DNA from: Acidimicrobiia bacterium
GTDB lineage: Bacteria; Actinomycetota; Acidimicrobiia; Spongiisociales; ZC4RG35
Assembly (NCBI GenBank): GCA_030623125.1
Contig: JAUXMQ010000008.1
Location: 1 to 11,593 of the forward strand
DNA length: 11,593 bases
Direction of reading: 5' to 3'
Position 1 is the stretch's first letter. Every line of letters starts with the position of its first letter. The notes beneath the pieces were generated by a model that saw only the letters and a list, made by a program, of their open reading frames with translations, was not told where the DNA came from and searched no databases. The translations under genes and the position numbers were made by a program. Positions 1-6,516 of the stretch are shown here, one piece after another.

Positions 1-379
1 CGGTGACAAGCTGGCCACCGGAGACAGCTCGAGCCGTGTCGACCACCGGAAACTGGCTGATGTCGGAGTTGAGTGAATCGGGGGCGCACCGGCTGTCGAC
101 GATCAAGCGGGCGTGGTCGGCAAGCTCTGGCAGGTACCGGGAATACGCCTCGCTGCTCAAGACGACGAGGATGTCGATGTGATCTGCCAGCGGAAAGCCG
201 ATCTCGTCGGTGGCGATCACGACATCTGACCGGCTGGCGCCGCCACGAGACTGGGGCCCGTAGACCTGACTATGCGTGGCGTTGGCTCCGGAGAGGATGG
301 CAGCTTCAGCGAGGATCCGACCGGCCGTGACAACGCCCTGACCACCCGCACCGGCAATCCGGATCTCACTACGACTCAT
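1..379 (-). CDS. korC: 2-oxoacid:ferredoxin oxidoreductase gamma subunit (KorC-like), 3' part missing
   Basis: Only the first 126 codons are present; the frame stays open to the window edge. The ATG at 379-377 overlaps the end of korB by 11 nt and has AAGGA nine bases upstream. The protein begins MSRSEIRIAGAGGQG, the glycine-rich start of the gamma (POR_C/KorC) family, and continues with THSQVYGPQSRGG at about residues 35-47, the typical Y-G-x3-RGG segment of these subunits. In the family this subunit joins KorA and KorB to form the cytoplasmic enzyme that oxidises a 2-oxoacid plus CoA to acyl-CoA and CO2 while reducing ferredoxin. The gene order korA-korB-korC supports the assignment. The family is clear; 2-oxoglutarate as substrate is inferred. 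Confidence 0.88.
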   Translation of the reverse strand, partial: MSRSEIRIAGAGGQGVVTAGRILAEAAILSGANATHSQVYGPQSRGGASRSDVVIATDEIGFPLADHIDILVVLSSEAYSRYLPELADHARLIVDSRCAPDSLNSDISQFPVVDTARAVSGGQLVT

Positions 380-1193
380 CTGGCTCGATCCTTCGGACTC
401 CGGCAAACACCGGCCGCGCTTCGCGCTTGAGCACACCGGTCATCATCCCGGCCGGCGTTGCCGAGGAGGGCACATGTTTCACGAAACCCTTGCTGGACAA
501 CGGACCGGCAACGCCCGCGTCACGGCGCGCCAACCAGGTCAGCATCTCGGCACCTCCACCGACATTGTTATAGCGCCCGTAATACTCCGGACAGTCGCTG
601 AGTACCTCGATGAATGAGAAACCACGGTGGCTCATACCGTCTGCCATGACCTTCGTCATCTCGATGGGCGTGGCAGCGAGAACCCGTGCCACGTAGGAGG
701 CACCGGCTCCAATGAGCAGTTTGCAGGCATCGAAGCTCGGCTCGGTGTTACCTGCGGGCGTCGTCGATGCGACAGCTCCTTCGGGAGTTGTCGGGGCGGC
801 CTGACCTCCGGTCATCCCGTAGATCGCGTTGTTGAGCAACAGAACGGTGATGTCGATGTTCCTCCGGGCGGCATGGATCAGGTGGTTGCCACCAATGGCG
901 AGACCATCTCCGTCTCCGGTGACCACCACGACATTCAGCTCGGGGCGAGCGAGCTTGAGCCCGGTCGCGAAGGCGGGAGCACGACCATGGGTTCCGTGCA
1001 GCGTGCAGAAATCCACGTAGCCCACCAATCGACTGCTGCAGCCGATCCCGGCCACCATCGCCAGCTTGTCCCGGTCGAGCTGTAGCTGATCGACCGCTTC
1101 AAGGAAGGCCCTGAGCACGATCCCGTGGGCGCAGCCGGGACAGAGGACATGCGGCATCGTCCAATCGCGAAGGTAGGACTTGACGTCGGTCAT
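369..1193 (-). CDS. korB: 2-oxoacid:ferredoxin oxidoreductase beta subunit (KorB-like, TPP-binding)
   Basis: This 274-residue protein is the thiamine-diphosphate-binding subunit of a 2-oxoacid:ferredoxin oxidoreductase, probably using 2-oxoglutarate. Visible motifs are CPGCAHG (18-24) and GIGCSSR (49-55), with cysteines typical of the family, then LHGTHGRAPAFATG (65-78). The TPP/Mg motif starts at GDGD (93-96) and ends at NNAIYGMTGGQ (121-131). Length is usual for KorB. The ATG at 1193 overlaps the korA stop as ATGA, and a GGAGGGAG sequence lies just upstream. There is no ferredoxin domain in the chain; the iron-sulfur module appears to be supplied by the fused gene upstream of korA. The family is secure. 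Substrate choice (2-oxoglutarate versus another 2-oxoacid) cannot be read from the sequence. Confidence 0.92.
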   Translation of the reverse strand: MTDVKSYLRDWTMPHVLCPGCAHGIVLRAFLEAVDQLQLDRDKLAMVAGIGCSSRLVGYVDFCTLHGTHGRAPAFATGLKLARPELNVVVVTGDGDGLAIGGNHLIHAARRNIDITVLLLNNAIYGMTGGQAAPTTPEGAVASTTPAGNTEPSFDACKLLIGAGASYVARVLAATPIEMTKVMADGMSHRGFSFIEVLSDCPEYYGRYNNVGGGAEMLTWLARRDAGVAGPLSSKGFVKHVPSSATPAGMMTGVLKREARPVFAGVRRIEPDES

Positions 1194-2326
1194 GGTCGGC
1201 TCCCTCCGCTGGACATGACGACGTCGAGAAGCTCGGTAGGGGTGATCGGCTCGCCGTCGGCGCGCAGGTGTCCGACGATCTCAGCTCGTCCAGCGGCAGC
1301 GCGCTCTACCTCGCCGATGAGCTGTCCGAGATTCATTTCGGACACAATCAACGTGTCGACCTGGGACGCCACTTCGGCTACCGACGAGTACGGGAAGGGC
1401 CACAACGTGACGGGCCGGATCAAACCGGCCTTGACACCGGCGGAGCGCGCCCGCTGCACCGCCTCTCGAGCCGACCGGCCCACGATCCCGTAGGCGAAGA
1501 TGGCGATCTCTGCATCATCAAGCATGAAGGTCTCCACCTCGGAGATCTCCTCACGATGGACCTCGACCTTGCGATGAATCCGGGTGATGAGCGCCCCGGC
1601 TTCAGCTGAATCAGTGGTCGGAAAACCACGCTCGTCGTGGGTCAGCCCGGTCACGTGGAACCGGTAGCCGTCTCCGAATGCAGGCAAGGGAGGCACGCCG
1701 TCGCCCGGTGCCAACTTGGGCCAGAAAGCGGCGGGATCGCCGTTTGGGCTCAGCCGGCTCTCAACCTCCACTGATTCGGACAGCACGACGCTTTCGCGGG
1801 TATGGCCAATGATCTCGTCGTAAATGATGATGACAGGAGTGCGAAAGCGTTCCGCCAGATTGAACGCCCGGATCGTGAGATCGAACACCTCTCCCACCGA
1901 CGAGGGTGCGAGAACGATTGCGGGGTGGTCGCCGTGGGTGCCCCAGCGCGCCTGCATCACGTCACCCTGAGACGGTGACGTCGGGAGCCCGGTACTGGGA
2001 CCGCCGCGCATGACGTCGACGACTACGCACGGAACCTCGGCCATGGTGGCAAACCCGATGTGCTCCTGCATCAACGAGAACCCCGGTCCGCTGGTGGCGG
2101 TCATGGCCTTCGATCCGGCCAGGGAGGCGCCAATGACGGCGGCGAGAGACGCGATCTCGTCCTCCATCTGCACAAACACCCCGTCGACCCCGGGCAGAAG
2201 CCGGACCATGTGCTCGGCGATCTCCGACGAAGGAGTGATCGGGTAGCCACCGTAGAAGCGGCATCCGGCCGCCAGAGCGCCCAGGGCGCAGGCCTCGTTG
2301 CCCTGGACCAACCGGGTCTCACTCAT
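1190..2326 (-). CDS. korA: 2-oxoacid:ferredoxin oxidoreductase alpha subunit (KorA-like)
   Basis: This 378-residue protein carries the pyrimidine-binding domain of the oxidoreductase. It shows GGYPITPSSEI (26-36), the acidic MEDEIAS segment (54-60) expected to contact TPP, TSGPGFSLM (78-86) and RGGPSTGLPTSPSQGD (107-122), which is a KorA hallmark. A C-terminal domain near 270-360 contains RPVTLWPFP (304-312), typical of the transketolase C-like region. The ATG at 2326 overlaps the upstream gene's TGA as ATGA. The same frame runs open much further upstream, but that extension lies inside the neighbouring ferredoxin-fusion gene and lacks family similarity, so this start is preferred. No strong Shine-Dalgarno sequence precedes the ATG, so translational coupling is likely. 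In Thauera, a KorAB enzyme is known to regenerate ferredoxin for benzoyl-CoA reductase. Confidence 0.93.
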   Translation of the reverse strand: MSETRLVQGNEACALGALAAGCRFYGGYPITPSSEIAEHMVRLLPGVDGVFVQMEDEIASLAAVIGASLAGSKAMTATSGPGFSLMQEHIGFATMAEVPCVVVDVMRGGPSTGLPTSPSQGDVMQARWGTHGDHPAIVLAPSSVGEVFDLTIRAFNLAERFRTPVIIIYDEIIGHTRESVVLSESVEVESRLSPNGDPAAFWPKLAPGDGVPPLPAFGDGYRFHVTGLTHDERGFPTTDSAEAGALITRIHRKVEVHREEISEVETFMLDDAEIAIFAYGIVGRSAREAVQRARSAGVKAGLIRPVTLWPFPYSSVAEVASQVDTLIVSEMNLGQLIGEVERAAAGRAEIVGHLRADGEPITPTELLDVVMSSGGSRP

Positions 2327-3189
2327 CGCGACAACACCGGCGCCCCCAGAACCACCGGGGCCGGAGGAGGGTGGATCTCTATGGCGAAGTCGGGACAGAG
2401 GAGTTCGCACAGCCTGCAACCGGTGCAAGCTTTGGCATTCACGACGGCCAGTTTGCCGTCGACGTCCAGCTCCAGGCAGTACTCGGGACAGACCCGTGAG
2501 CAGATGTCGCAGCCCTTGCACCATTCGTGTCGGATGTCGATCTCGTGCGGTCCGGAGAAACCCTCCGGGGCCGAAGCCAGGCGTGGTAACCGTGCATCCG
2601 CCACTTCGCGTCCTGCTCGAAACGCGGCGAGATTCACCTCCTCCGTTCCGCGGGGCACCAGCCCTTCGATGGCTGCCTCCCAGTGGAGGAGATCGATGTC
2701 GAGGAAGGCAGCCAACGATCCGAGAATGACGCTGTTCGCAGCCCGGACGTTGCCAAGTTCGGTGGCGGTGGCCGTGGCGTCGATCAGCCGGGTCTTCAGG
2801 TGGCGGCAATCGAAGACCTGCGCGTCGACGTCGGGATACCGCGTCGACCAGGAGCGTCGGTCGCTGCAGGCGCCGGGGGGAACGATGGTGCGGATGTCGG
2901 CCACGACCGCCCCACCCTCCTGTACGTATGGAACCCAGCGAAGCGCTTCGGCCCACTCGAAGGCGGCCAGCACCTCGGCGCTTCCCAGGGGAACGAGAGG
3001 ACTATCGACTTTTGATCCCCAGCGGATGTGGCTGAACACCGATCCACCACGCTGAGCCATCCCGTGAACCTCGCTCTGCTTGACGTCGTGACCGGCGCGG
3101 AGCAGGGCGTCGGCGACGATCATGCTGGCCAGCACCACTCCCTGACCGCCCACGCCGGCAAGCAGCAGACCGCGCGAGCTACTAGACAC
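2323..3189 (-). CDS. iorB: Fusion of IorB-type gamma subunit with KorD-type 2x[4Fe-4S] ferredoxin
   Basis: The N-terminal ~195 residues are an IorB-type gamma subunit. They show GVGGQGVVLAS starting at residue 12 and KQSEVHGMAQRGGSV at 37-51, the signature of indolepyruvate:ferredoxin oxidoreductase beta chains. After a linker, residues ~218-272 form a ferredoxin with two CxxCxxCxxxCP clusters (C224, C227, C230, C234 and C255, C258, C261, C265). The phrases CTGCRLCELLCPDFAI and LELDVDGK are typical of the separate KorD/OorD delta subunit. Its place directly before korABC matches the usual D-A-B-C order, so the gene probably joins subunits of two enzymes. The GTG at 3189 is chosen because GGGAGG sits nine bases upstream; an in-frame ATG at 3198 directly abuts that sequence and is the alternative. 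Numbering is from the GTG. The domains are clear; the bridging role is inference. Confidence 0.88.
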   Translation of the reverse strand: MSSSSRGLLLAGVGGQGVVLASMIVADALLRAGHDVKQSEVHGMAQRGGSVFSHIRWGSKVDSPLVPLGSAEVLAAFEWAEALRWVPYVQEGGAVVADIRTIVPPGACSDRRSWSTRYPDVDAQVFDCRHLKTRLIDATATATELGNVRAANSVILGSLAAFLDIDLLHWEAAIEGLVPRGTEEVNLAAFRAGREVADARLPRLASAPEGFSGPHEIDIRHEWCKGCDICSRVCPEYCLELDVDGKLAVVNAKACTGCRLCELLCPDFAIEIHPPPAPVVLGAPVLSR

Positions 3190-4972
3190 TTGCGGCATCC
3201 TCCCGATCGGGCACCGCCACGATGGCGAGTGGCGGGCACAGCTGGACACACACGGTGCAACCTGTGCACGTCACCGGGTCGATGACGACCTTGCGTCTGC
3301 CTTCGTACGTCTCCTCTGACCAGACGATGGATGGGCATCCCAGAGTCATGCAGCCCTGGCATGCCGTGCAAGCCTCGGAGATGACCTGAAAGGGCCTGTC
3401 CCGGATCTTTGTCGGAGCTTCGACACAGGGGCGGTTGGTGATCACCACCGACGGCCCGACATGAGCGATCGCGCTCTCGAGGGCGGTGTAGGTGGCAGCA
3501 AGGTCGTACGGGTCGACCACTCTCACGTCGCGGACACCCAGCGCCTCGCACAACGCCATGAGGTTCACCGGTGTGGTGTCCGAGCCTTGCAGCGTCACCC
3601 CTGTGCCGGGATGCTCTTGACCGCCGGTCATGGCGACGGTCCCGTTGTCGAGGATGAGCACGGTGATGTTGGCCTGGCTGTAGACAGCATCGGCGAGCCC
3701 CGGAATACCCCCGTGCAAAAACGTCGAGTCGCCGATGGTGGCCACAACCGGCCCCTCGGCGCCTCCGGATGCAGCCAGTCCGACTGCCATGCCGATGCTG
3801 CTTCCCATCGCCACACAGGTGTCCATCGCGGCGAGCGGTTCCAGCGCGGCCAGCGTGTAGCAGCCGATATCGCCGGTGACGACCGCGCCGATCCTTTTCA
3901 GGACGAGGAACGGCGGTGCGTGGGAGCACCCTGGACACAACACCGGCGGCCGGGCAACAGTGGGAGGGGCCGCCTCGGCAGACGGTTGGGCAGGAAGGAT
4001 CCCTGCGGTGGCAAAACCCCCGCGAACGGCATCGGGGCTCAGCTCTCCGACTCGGGAAAAGAAGGTTCCGCCCTCCACGGCGATGCCGGCTGCGAGGATT
4101 GCGTCTTCCACATGAGGGTCGAGCTCCTCGACCACGAAAAGCCGGTCGACCGACTCGGAGAACGCCCGAATCCGGTTCATGGGAAGTGGGTAGCTCATGC
4201 CCAGCTTGAGGATCCGGGCATCAGGAAGAACCTCACGAACGTAGTGGTGGGCGATACCGGACGTCACGACCCCAAAGCCGGCGTCATCGCCGGATTCGAT
4301 TGTCAGCGGGCTCGCCTCGACGTAGTCGGTGAGACGCTCGAGACGCTCGAGCAATACAGGACGCCGGGCGCGGGCGTGGCCGGGAATCATGACATATTTT
4401 GCGGGATCGCGGACAAAGCCTGTCGCCGGTCTATCGGCCCTCGAACCCACCTCGACGACTCCGCGGTTGTGCGAAACGCGGGTTGTCGTGCGTACCAGAA
4501 CCGGGGTATCGAACTCCTCCGAGATAGCGAAGGCGATCGCGGTGTACTCCTTGGCTTCAGAGGCGTCGCTCGGTTCGAGCAGCGGGACGCCTCCCATCCG
4601 TGCGTACGCCCGGGTGTCCTGCTCGTTCTGCGAGCTGTGCATGCCGGGGTCGTCGGCAACCACGATGACGAGACCGGCCCCGACGCCGGTGTACGCCGCG
4701 GTCATATAGGTGTCGGAGGCGACGTTGAGACCGACATGTTTCATCGTCACCAGAGCTCGGGCGCCGCCCAGTGACGCACCGAGGGCCACATCTAGCGCCA
4801 CTTTCTCGTTGGGTGACCAGCGGACCTCCATATCGACTCGATCCGCGATCGATTCCAGTATCTCGGTGCTCGGTGTCCCCGGATAGCCGACCGCAACCAG
4901 CACACCCGCCTCAACCGCTCCACGGGCAATAGCTTCGTTGCCAGACAGCAGCGACCTGGATCCGACTTGCAC
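3182..4972 (-). CDS. iorA: Indolepyruvate/aryl-2-oxoacid:ferredoxin oxidoreductase alpha subunit (IorA-like)
   Basis: The 596-residue protein has the full IorA layout. An N-terminal pyrimidine-binding domain (1 to ~190) includes GYPGTPSTEI (29-38) and the TPP-activating glutamate region PNEK (54-57). A linker domain follows, then a TPP domain with CPGCSHAPPF (346-355), GDIGCYTL (367-374) and GDSTFLHGG (414-422) through LDNGTVAMTGGQ (441-452). The C-terminal ferredoxin has C535-C538-C541-C546 and C569-C572-C575-C579. Family members oxidise arylpyruvates such as indolepyruvate or phenylpyruvate to aryl-acetyl-CoA, reducing ferredoxin in the cytoplasm. The GTG start has AGGAG five bases upstream, and that AGGAG overlaps the preceding gene's TAG stop. 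In an aromatic-degradation locus, phenylpyruvate or a related aryl 2-oxoacid is a plausible substrate, but this is inferred. Confidence 0.92.
   Translation of the reverse strand: MQVGSRSLLSGNEAIARGAVEAGVLVAVGYPGTPSTEILESIADRVDMEVRWSPNEKVALDVALGASLGGARALVTMKHVGLNVASDTYMTAAYTGVGAGLVIVVADDPGMHSSQNEQDTRAYARMGGVPLLEPSDASEAKEYTAIAFAISEEFDTPVLVRTTTRVSHNRGVVEVGSRADRPATGFVRDPAKYVMIPGHARARRPVLLERLERLTDYVEASPLTIESGDDAGFGVVTSGIAHHYVREVLPDARILKLGMSYPLPMNRIRAFSESVDRLFVVEELDPHVEDAILAAGIAVEGGTFFSRVGELSPDAVRGGFATAGILPAQPSAEAAPPTVARPPVLCPGCSHAPPFLVLKRIGAVVTGDIGCYTLAALEPLAAMDTCVAMGSSIGMAVGLAASGGAEGPVVATIGDSTFLHGGIPGLADAVYSQANITVLILDNGTVAMTGGQEHPGTGVTLQGSDTTPVNLMALCEALGVRDVRVVDPYDLAATYTALESAIAHVGPSVVITNRPCVEAPTKIRDRPFQVISEACTACQGCMTLGCPSIVWSEETYEGRRKVVIDPVTCTGCTVCVQLCPPLAIVAVPDREDAASV
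3199..3204 (-). promoter_or_regulatory. Shine-Dalgarno GGGAGG inside the end of iorA, selecting the GTG start at 3189
   Basis: GGGAGG on the minus strand directly abuts an ATG (3198-3196) but is nine bases from the in-frame GTG at 3189-3187. The second spacing is functional, which favours GTG as the start of the IorB-KorD fusion. Confidence 0.55.
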
Positions 4973-4977
4973 CAGGG

Positions 4978-4982
4978 CTCCT
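4978..4982 (-). promoter_or_regulatory. Shine-Dalgarno AGGAG overlapping the stop of the synthase gene, for iorA GTG
   Basis: The stop TAG at 4983-4981 is part of TAGGAG, and the iorA GTG at 4972 follows five bases after AGGAG. Termination and re-initiation are therefore closely coupled. Confidence 0.65.
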
Positions 4983-6234
4983 AGGTGTGCGCGGTGCTCA
5001 GAAGCCCAAGGATCTCGGCCTCCTCGAGGACGTGATCTGATGTCTTGGCCGTGGCAAGGATCTTGTCGACCGTCTCCTCGTCACATTCATGGCCGCGCTT
5101 GGTCAGCCAGGCCACCACGTTGGCCTTCCCGCTCATCGGCCCAACAGTGATCTCTTGCTCACGCCCGAGCTCATCTGCAGGAACCCCGCTGTAGATACGA
5201 TTGGCAAGCCAGGTGTCGCCGGTTCGCATCGCCTTGACGACGGCCGCGGCATGGACTCCCGTGCTCGTTTCGAAGGCGTCTTTGCCGATGACAGGACTGT
5301 TGGCTGGCACCGGTGTGTCTGTTGCCTTCGAGATCGCCTCGCAGTAGGCGGGCAGGCCGCTCAGGTCGGTGTCGAGCCAGCCGAGAAGCTTGAGGTTCAC
5401 CAGGAGCGTCTCCATCGGCGTGTTTCCGACCCGCTCGCCGATGCCTATGCCACACCCGTGGACCCGAGTCGCGCCTGCGGAAAGAGCAGCGAGAGAGTTG
5501 ATCACACTCAGGTTTCGATCACGATGTCCGTGGTAGTCGATCTTCACATCTTCGCCACTGTCGGCCACGATCTCTCGTGCGAAGTCCACAAGCGCCCGAA
5601 CCCCCCAGGGAGTGGCGTGACCAACGGTGTCTGCAAGACAAATACGGTGCGCCCCACTCTCGATAGCGGTGGTGTAGACCCTGCGGAGGACTTCAGGTCG
5701 GGCCCGGGTCGTGTCTTCGGTGACGAACATGACCTCCAGACCCTCGTCACGGGCAAGTGTCACCGCCTTCTCAGTAGTGCTGACGAGGAAGTCGGCATCC
5801 CAGCCCTCGACGAATTGGCGGATGGGGCTCGAGCCGAGGAACAGACAAGCCTCGATTGCAACGCCGGAGCGTTGCTGTGCCTCGCTGATGGGGAGGATGT
5901 CGGTGGCATGGGTTCGTCCCGCGCAGTTCGGCTCGATCGGAAGATCCTCGTTGTCGATCTCCTCGGCCAGCGCAACGATGTGATCGAGCACGGTCGGACC
6001 GGCGCCCGCGTACCCGATATCGACGGCGTGAATGCCGAGTCCCACCATCCGGTGGAGGATGTCTAGCTTCTCCCCCAGATTGGGCTGCCGCACCGAGGGG
6101 CTCTGCAAACCGTCCCGCAGGGTTTCGTCGTCGATTTCCACGGTCGTGGGCCGGGTGATCTCACTTTCTCCGATCAGATTCCAATCGTGGAGGTACTCCT
6201 CCTCCTTGGTGCGAGTCGTCTCTGGATGTGCCAA
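4981..6234 (-). CDS. DRE-TIM acyltransferase of the 2-isopropylmalate/homocitrate synthase superfamily, substrate unknown
   Basis: This 417-residue protein is a pyruvate-carboxylase/HMGL-like TIM barrel with DETLRDGLQ (37-45), EDTTRA (173-178), DTVGHATP (202-209), the metal-binding HGHRDRN (235-241) and GIGIGERVGNTP (262-273). FETSTGVHAAAVVK (321-334) and GPMSGKANV (365-373) resemble the post-barrel subdomains of isopropylmalate synthases. The C-terminal LeuA regulatory domain is missing, so leucine-type feedback is unlikely. Members condense an acyl-CoA, usually acetyl-CoA, with a 2-oxoacid. There are no leuBCD genes nearby. Instead the gene heads an operon of two 2-oxoacid:ferredoxin oxidoreductases, so its product may feed them. 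The TTG start is supported by AAGGAG five bases upstream, and no other good start lies near the conserved region. Homocitrate, citramalate, Re-citrate or another alkylmalate synthase activity are all possible. Confidence 0.85.
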   Translation of the reverse strand: MAHPETTRTKEEEYLHDWNLIGESEITRPTTVEIDDETLRDGLQSPSVRQPNLGEKLDILHRMVGLGIHAVDIGYAGAGPTVLDHIVALAEEIDNEDLPIEPNCAGRTHATDILPISEAQQRSGVAIEACLFLGSSPIRQFVEGWDADFLVSTTEKAVTLARDEGLEVMFVTEDTTRARPEVLRRVYTTAIESGAHRICLADTVGHATPWGVRALVDFAREIVADSGEDVKIDYHGHRDRNLSVINSLAALSAGATRVHGCGIGIGERVGNTPMETLLVNLKLLGWLDTDLSGLPAYCEAISKATDTPVPANSPVIGKDAFETSTGVHAAAVVKAMRTGDTWLANRIYSGVPADELGREQEITVGPMSGKANVVAWLTKRGHECDEETVDKILATAKTSDHVLEEAEILGLLSTAHT

Positions 6235-6239
6235 GTCGT

Positions 6240-6245
6240 CTCCTT
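6240..6245 (-). promoter_or_regulatory. Shine-Dalgarno AAGGAG for the TTG start at 6234
   Basis: AAGGAG on the minus strand lies five bases before TTG at 6234-6232. It decides the start of the DRE-TIM synthase gene, since the next in-frame ATG would remove the catalytic N-terminus of the barrel. Confidence 0.75.
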
Positions 6246-6257
6246 AGGCAGGTACAG

Positions 6258-6274
6258 CCGTCCGGCCGGTCGGT
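6258..6274 (-). promoter_or_regulatory. Putative TetR-type operator, leftward operon
   Basis: Read on the minus strand this is ACCGACCGGCCGGACGG, an imperfect palindrome of CCGwCCGG half sites. It lies 23 bases upstream of the TTG start at 6234 and matches the element at 6455-6471 in 16 of 17 positions, in the same orientation relative to its own gene. GC-rich palindromes of this size are typical of TetR-family operators. Binding is inferred; no regulator gene is visible in the window. Confidence 0.6.
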
Positions 6275-6454
6275 TGGCTGGGCTTTGTTCAAGATTTCCA
6301 GCGACTCAGCCGGGTGACAATCCGGTTCCTGTGTCATTTTTCTGATGCGAACACATCACTCATCCATCACCTATCGAGGTCACATGAGACCAATGCATCA
6401 GGCAAATGGAGCCAGTAACCCATTGACGGAACCATGAGTTAGAGGGGACACTCG

Positions 6455-6471
6455 ACCGAACGGCCGGACGG
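6455..6471 (+). promoter_or_regulatory. Putative TetR-type operator, rightward operon
   Basis: ACCGAACGGCCGGACGG differs at only one base from the minus-strand element at 6258-6274. It sits 45 bases upstream of the TTG start at 6517, a position suited to repression near the transcription start. Its left half is less symmetric (AAC instead of ACC), so affinity could be lower than at the other site. The shared element suggests that one regulator controls both operons. Confidence 0.6.
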
Positions 6472-6505
6472 TTGGTGCGGCCCGATGCCCGCCGTCGGAT
6501 CAATG

Positions 6506-6512
6506 AAGGAGG
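6506..6512 (+). promoter_or_regulatory. Shine-Dalgarno AAGGAGG for the TTG start at 6517
   Basis: A perfect AAGGAGG lies four bases before TTG at 6517 and thirteen bases before the in-frame ATG at 6526. The spacing favours TTG as the start of the DUF35 gene. Confidence 0.7.
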
Positions 6513-6516
6513 ACTA

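Larger units (their letters stand above)
6235..6516. promoter_or_regulatory. Divergent intergenic control region between the two operons
   Basis: These 282 bases separate the two TTG start codons of diverging operons and must carry both promoters. They are less GC-rich in the middle (about 6280-6450) than the flanks. For the leftward operon, TTGTCA (complement of 6315-6320) lies 17-18 bases from a weak AATCTT (complement of 6291-6296), which would put a start site just upstream of the 6258-6274 operator. For the rightward operon, TTGACG at 6423-6428 resembles a -35 box, but no convincing -10 follows at normal spacing. Two near-identical 17-bp palindromic elements flank the region. I see no RNA gene or reading frame worth calling here. 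Confidence 0.7.

Noticed and set aside
2327..2956. Upstream extension of the korA frame to a 588-residue protein
   Set aside because: The extra ~210 residues overlap the ferredoxin-fusion gene out of frame and are not KorA-like; ATG 2326 gives the normal family length.
2060..3055. Long plus-strand open frame opposite korA and the fusion gene
   Set aside because: It mirrors GC-rich codon structure of the minus-strand genes, has no recognisable domain and lies antisense to secure families.
4331..4348. Tandem copies of GAGACGCTC
   Set aside because: Two copies only, inside iorA, encoding a short Leu-Glu-Arg repeat in a helical stretch; no sign of a mobile or regulatory repeat.
3461..4774. 437-codon plus-strand open frame opposite iorA
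   Set aside because: Antisense shadow of a clear IorA gene; composition is low-complexity Arg/Gly/His-rich with no family resemblance.
6423..6451. TTGACG as a -35 box for the rightward promoter
   Set aside because: No acceptable -10 hexamer at 15-19 bases; kept only as a remark on the intergenic region.
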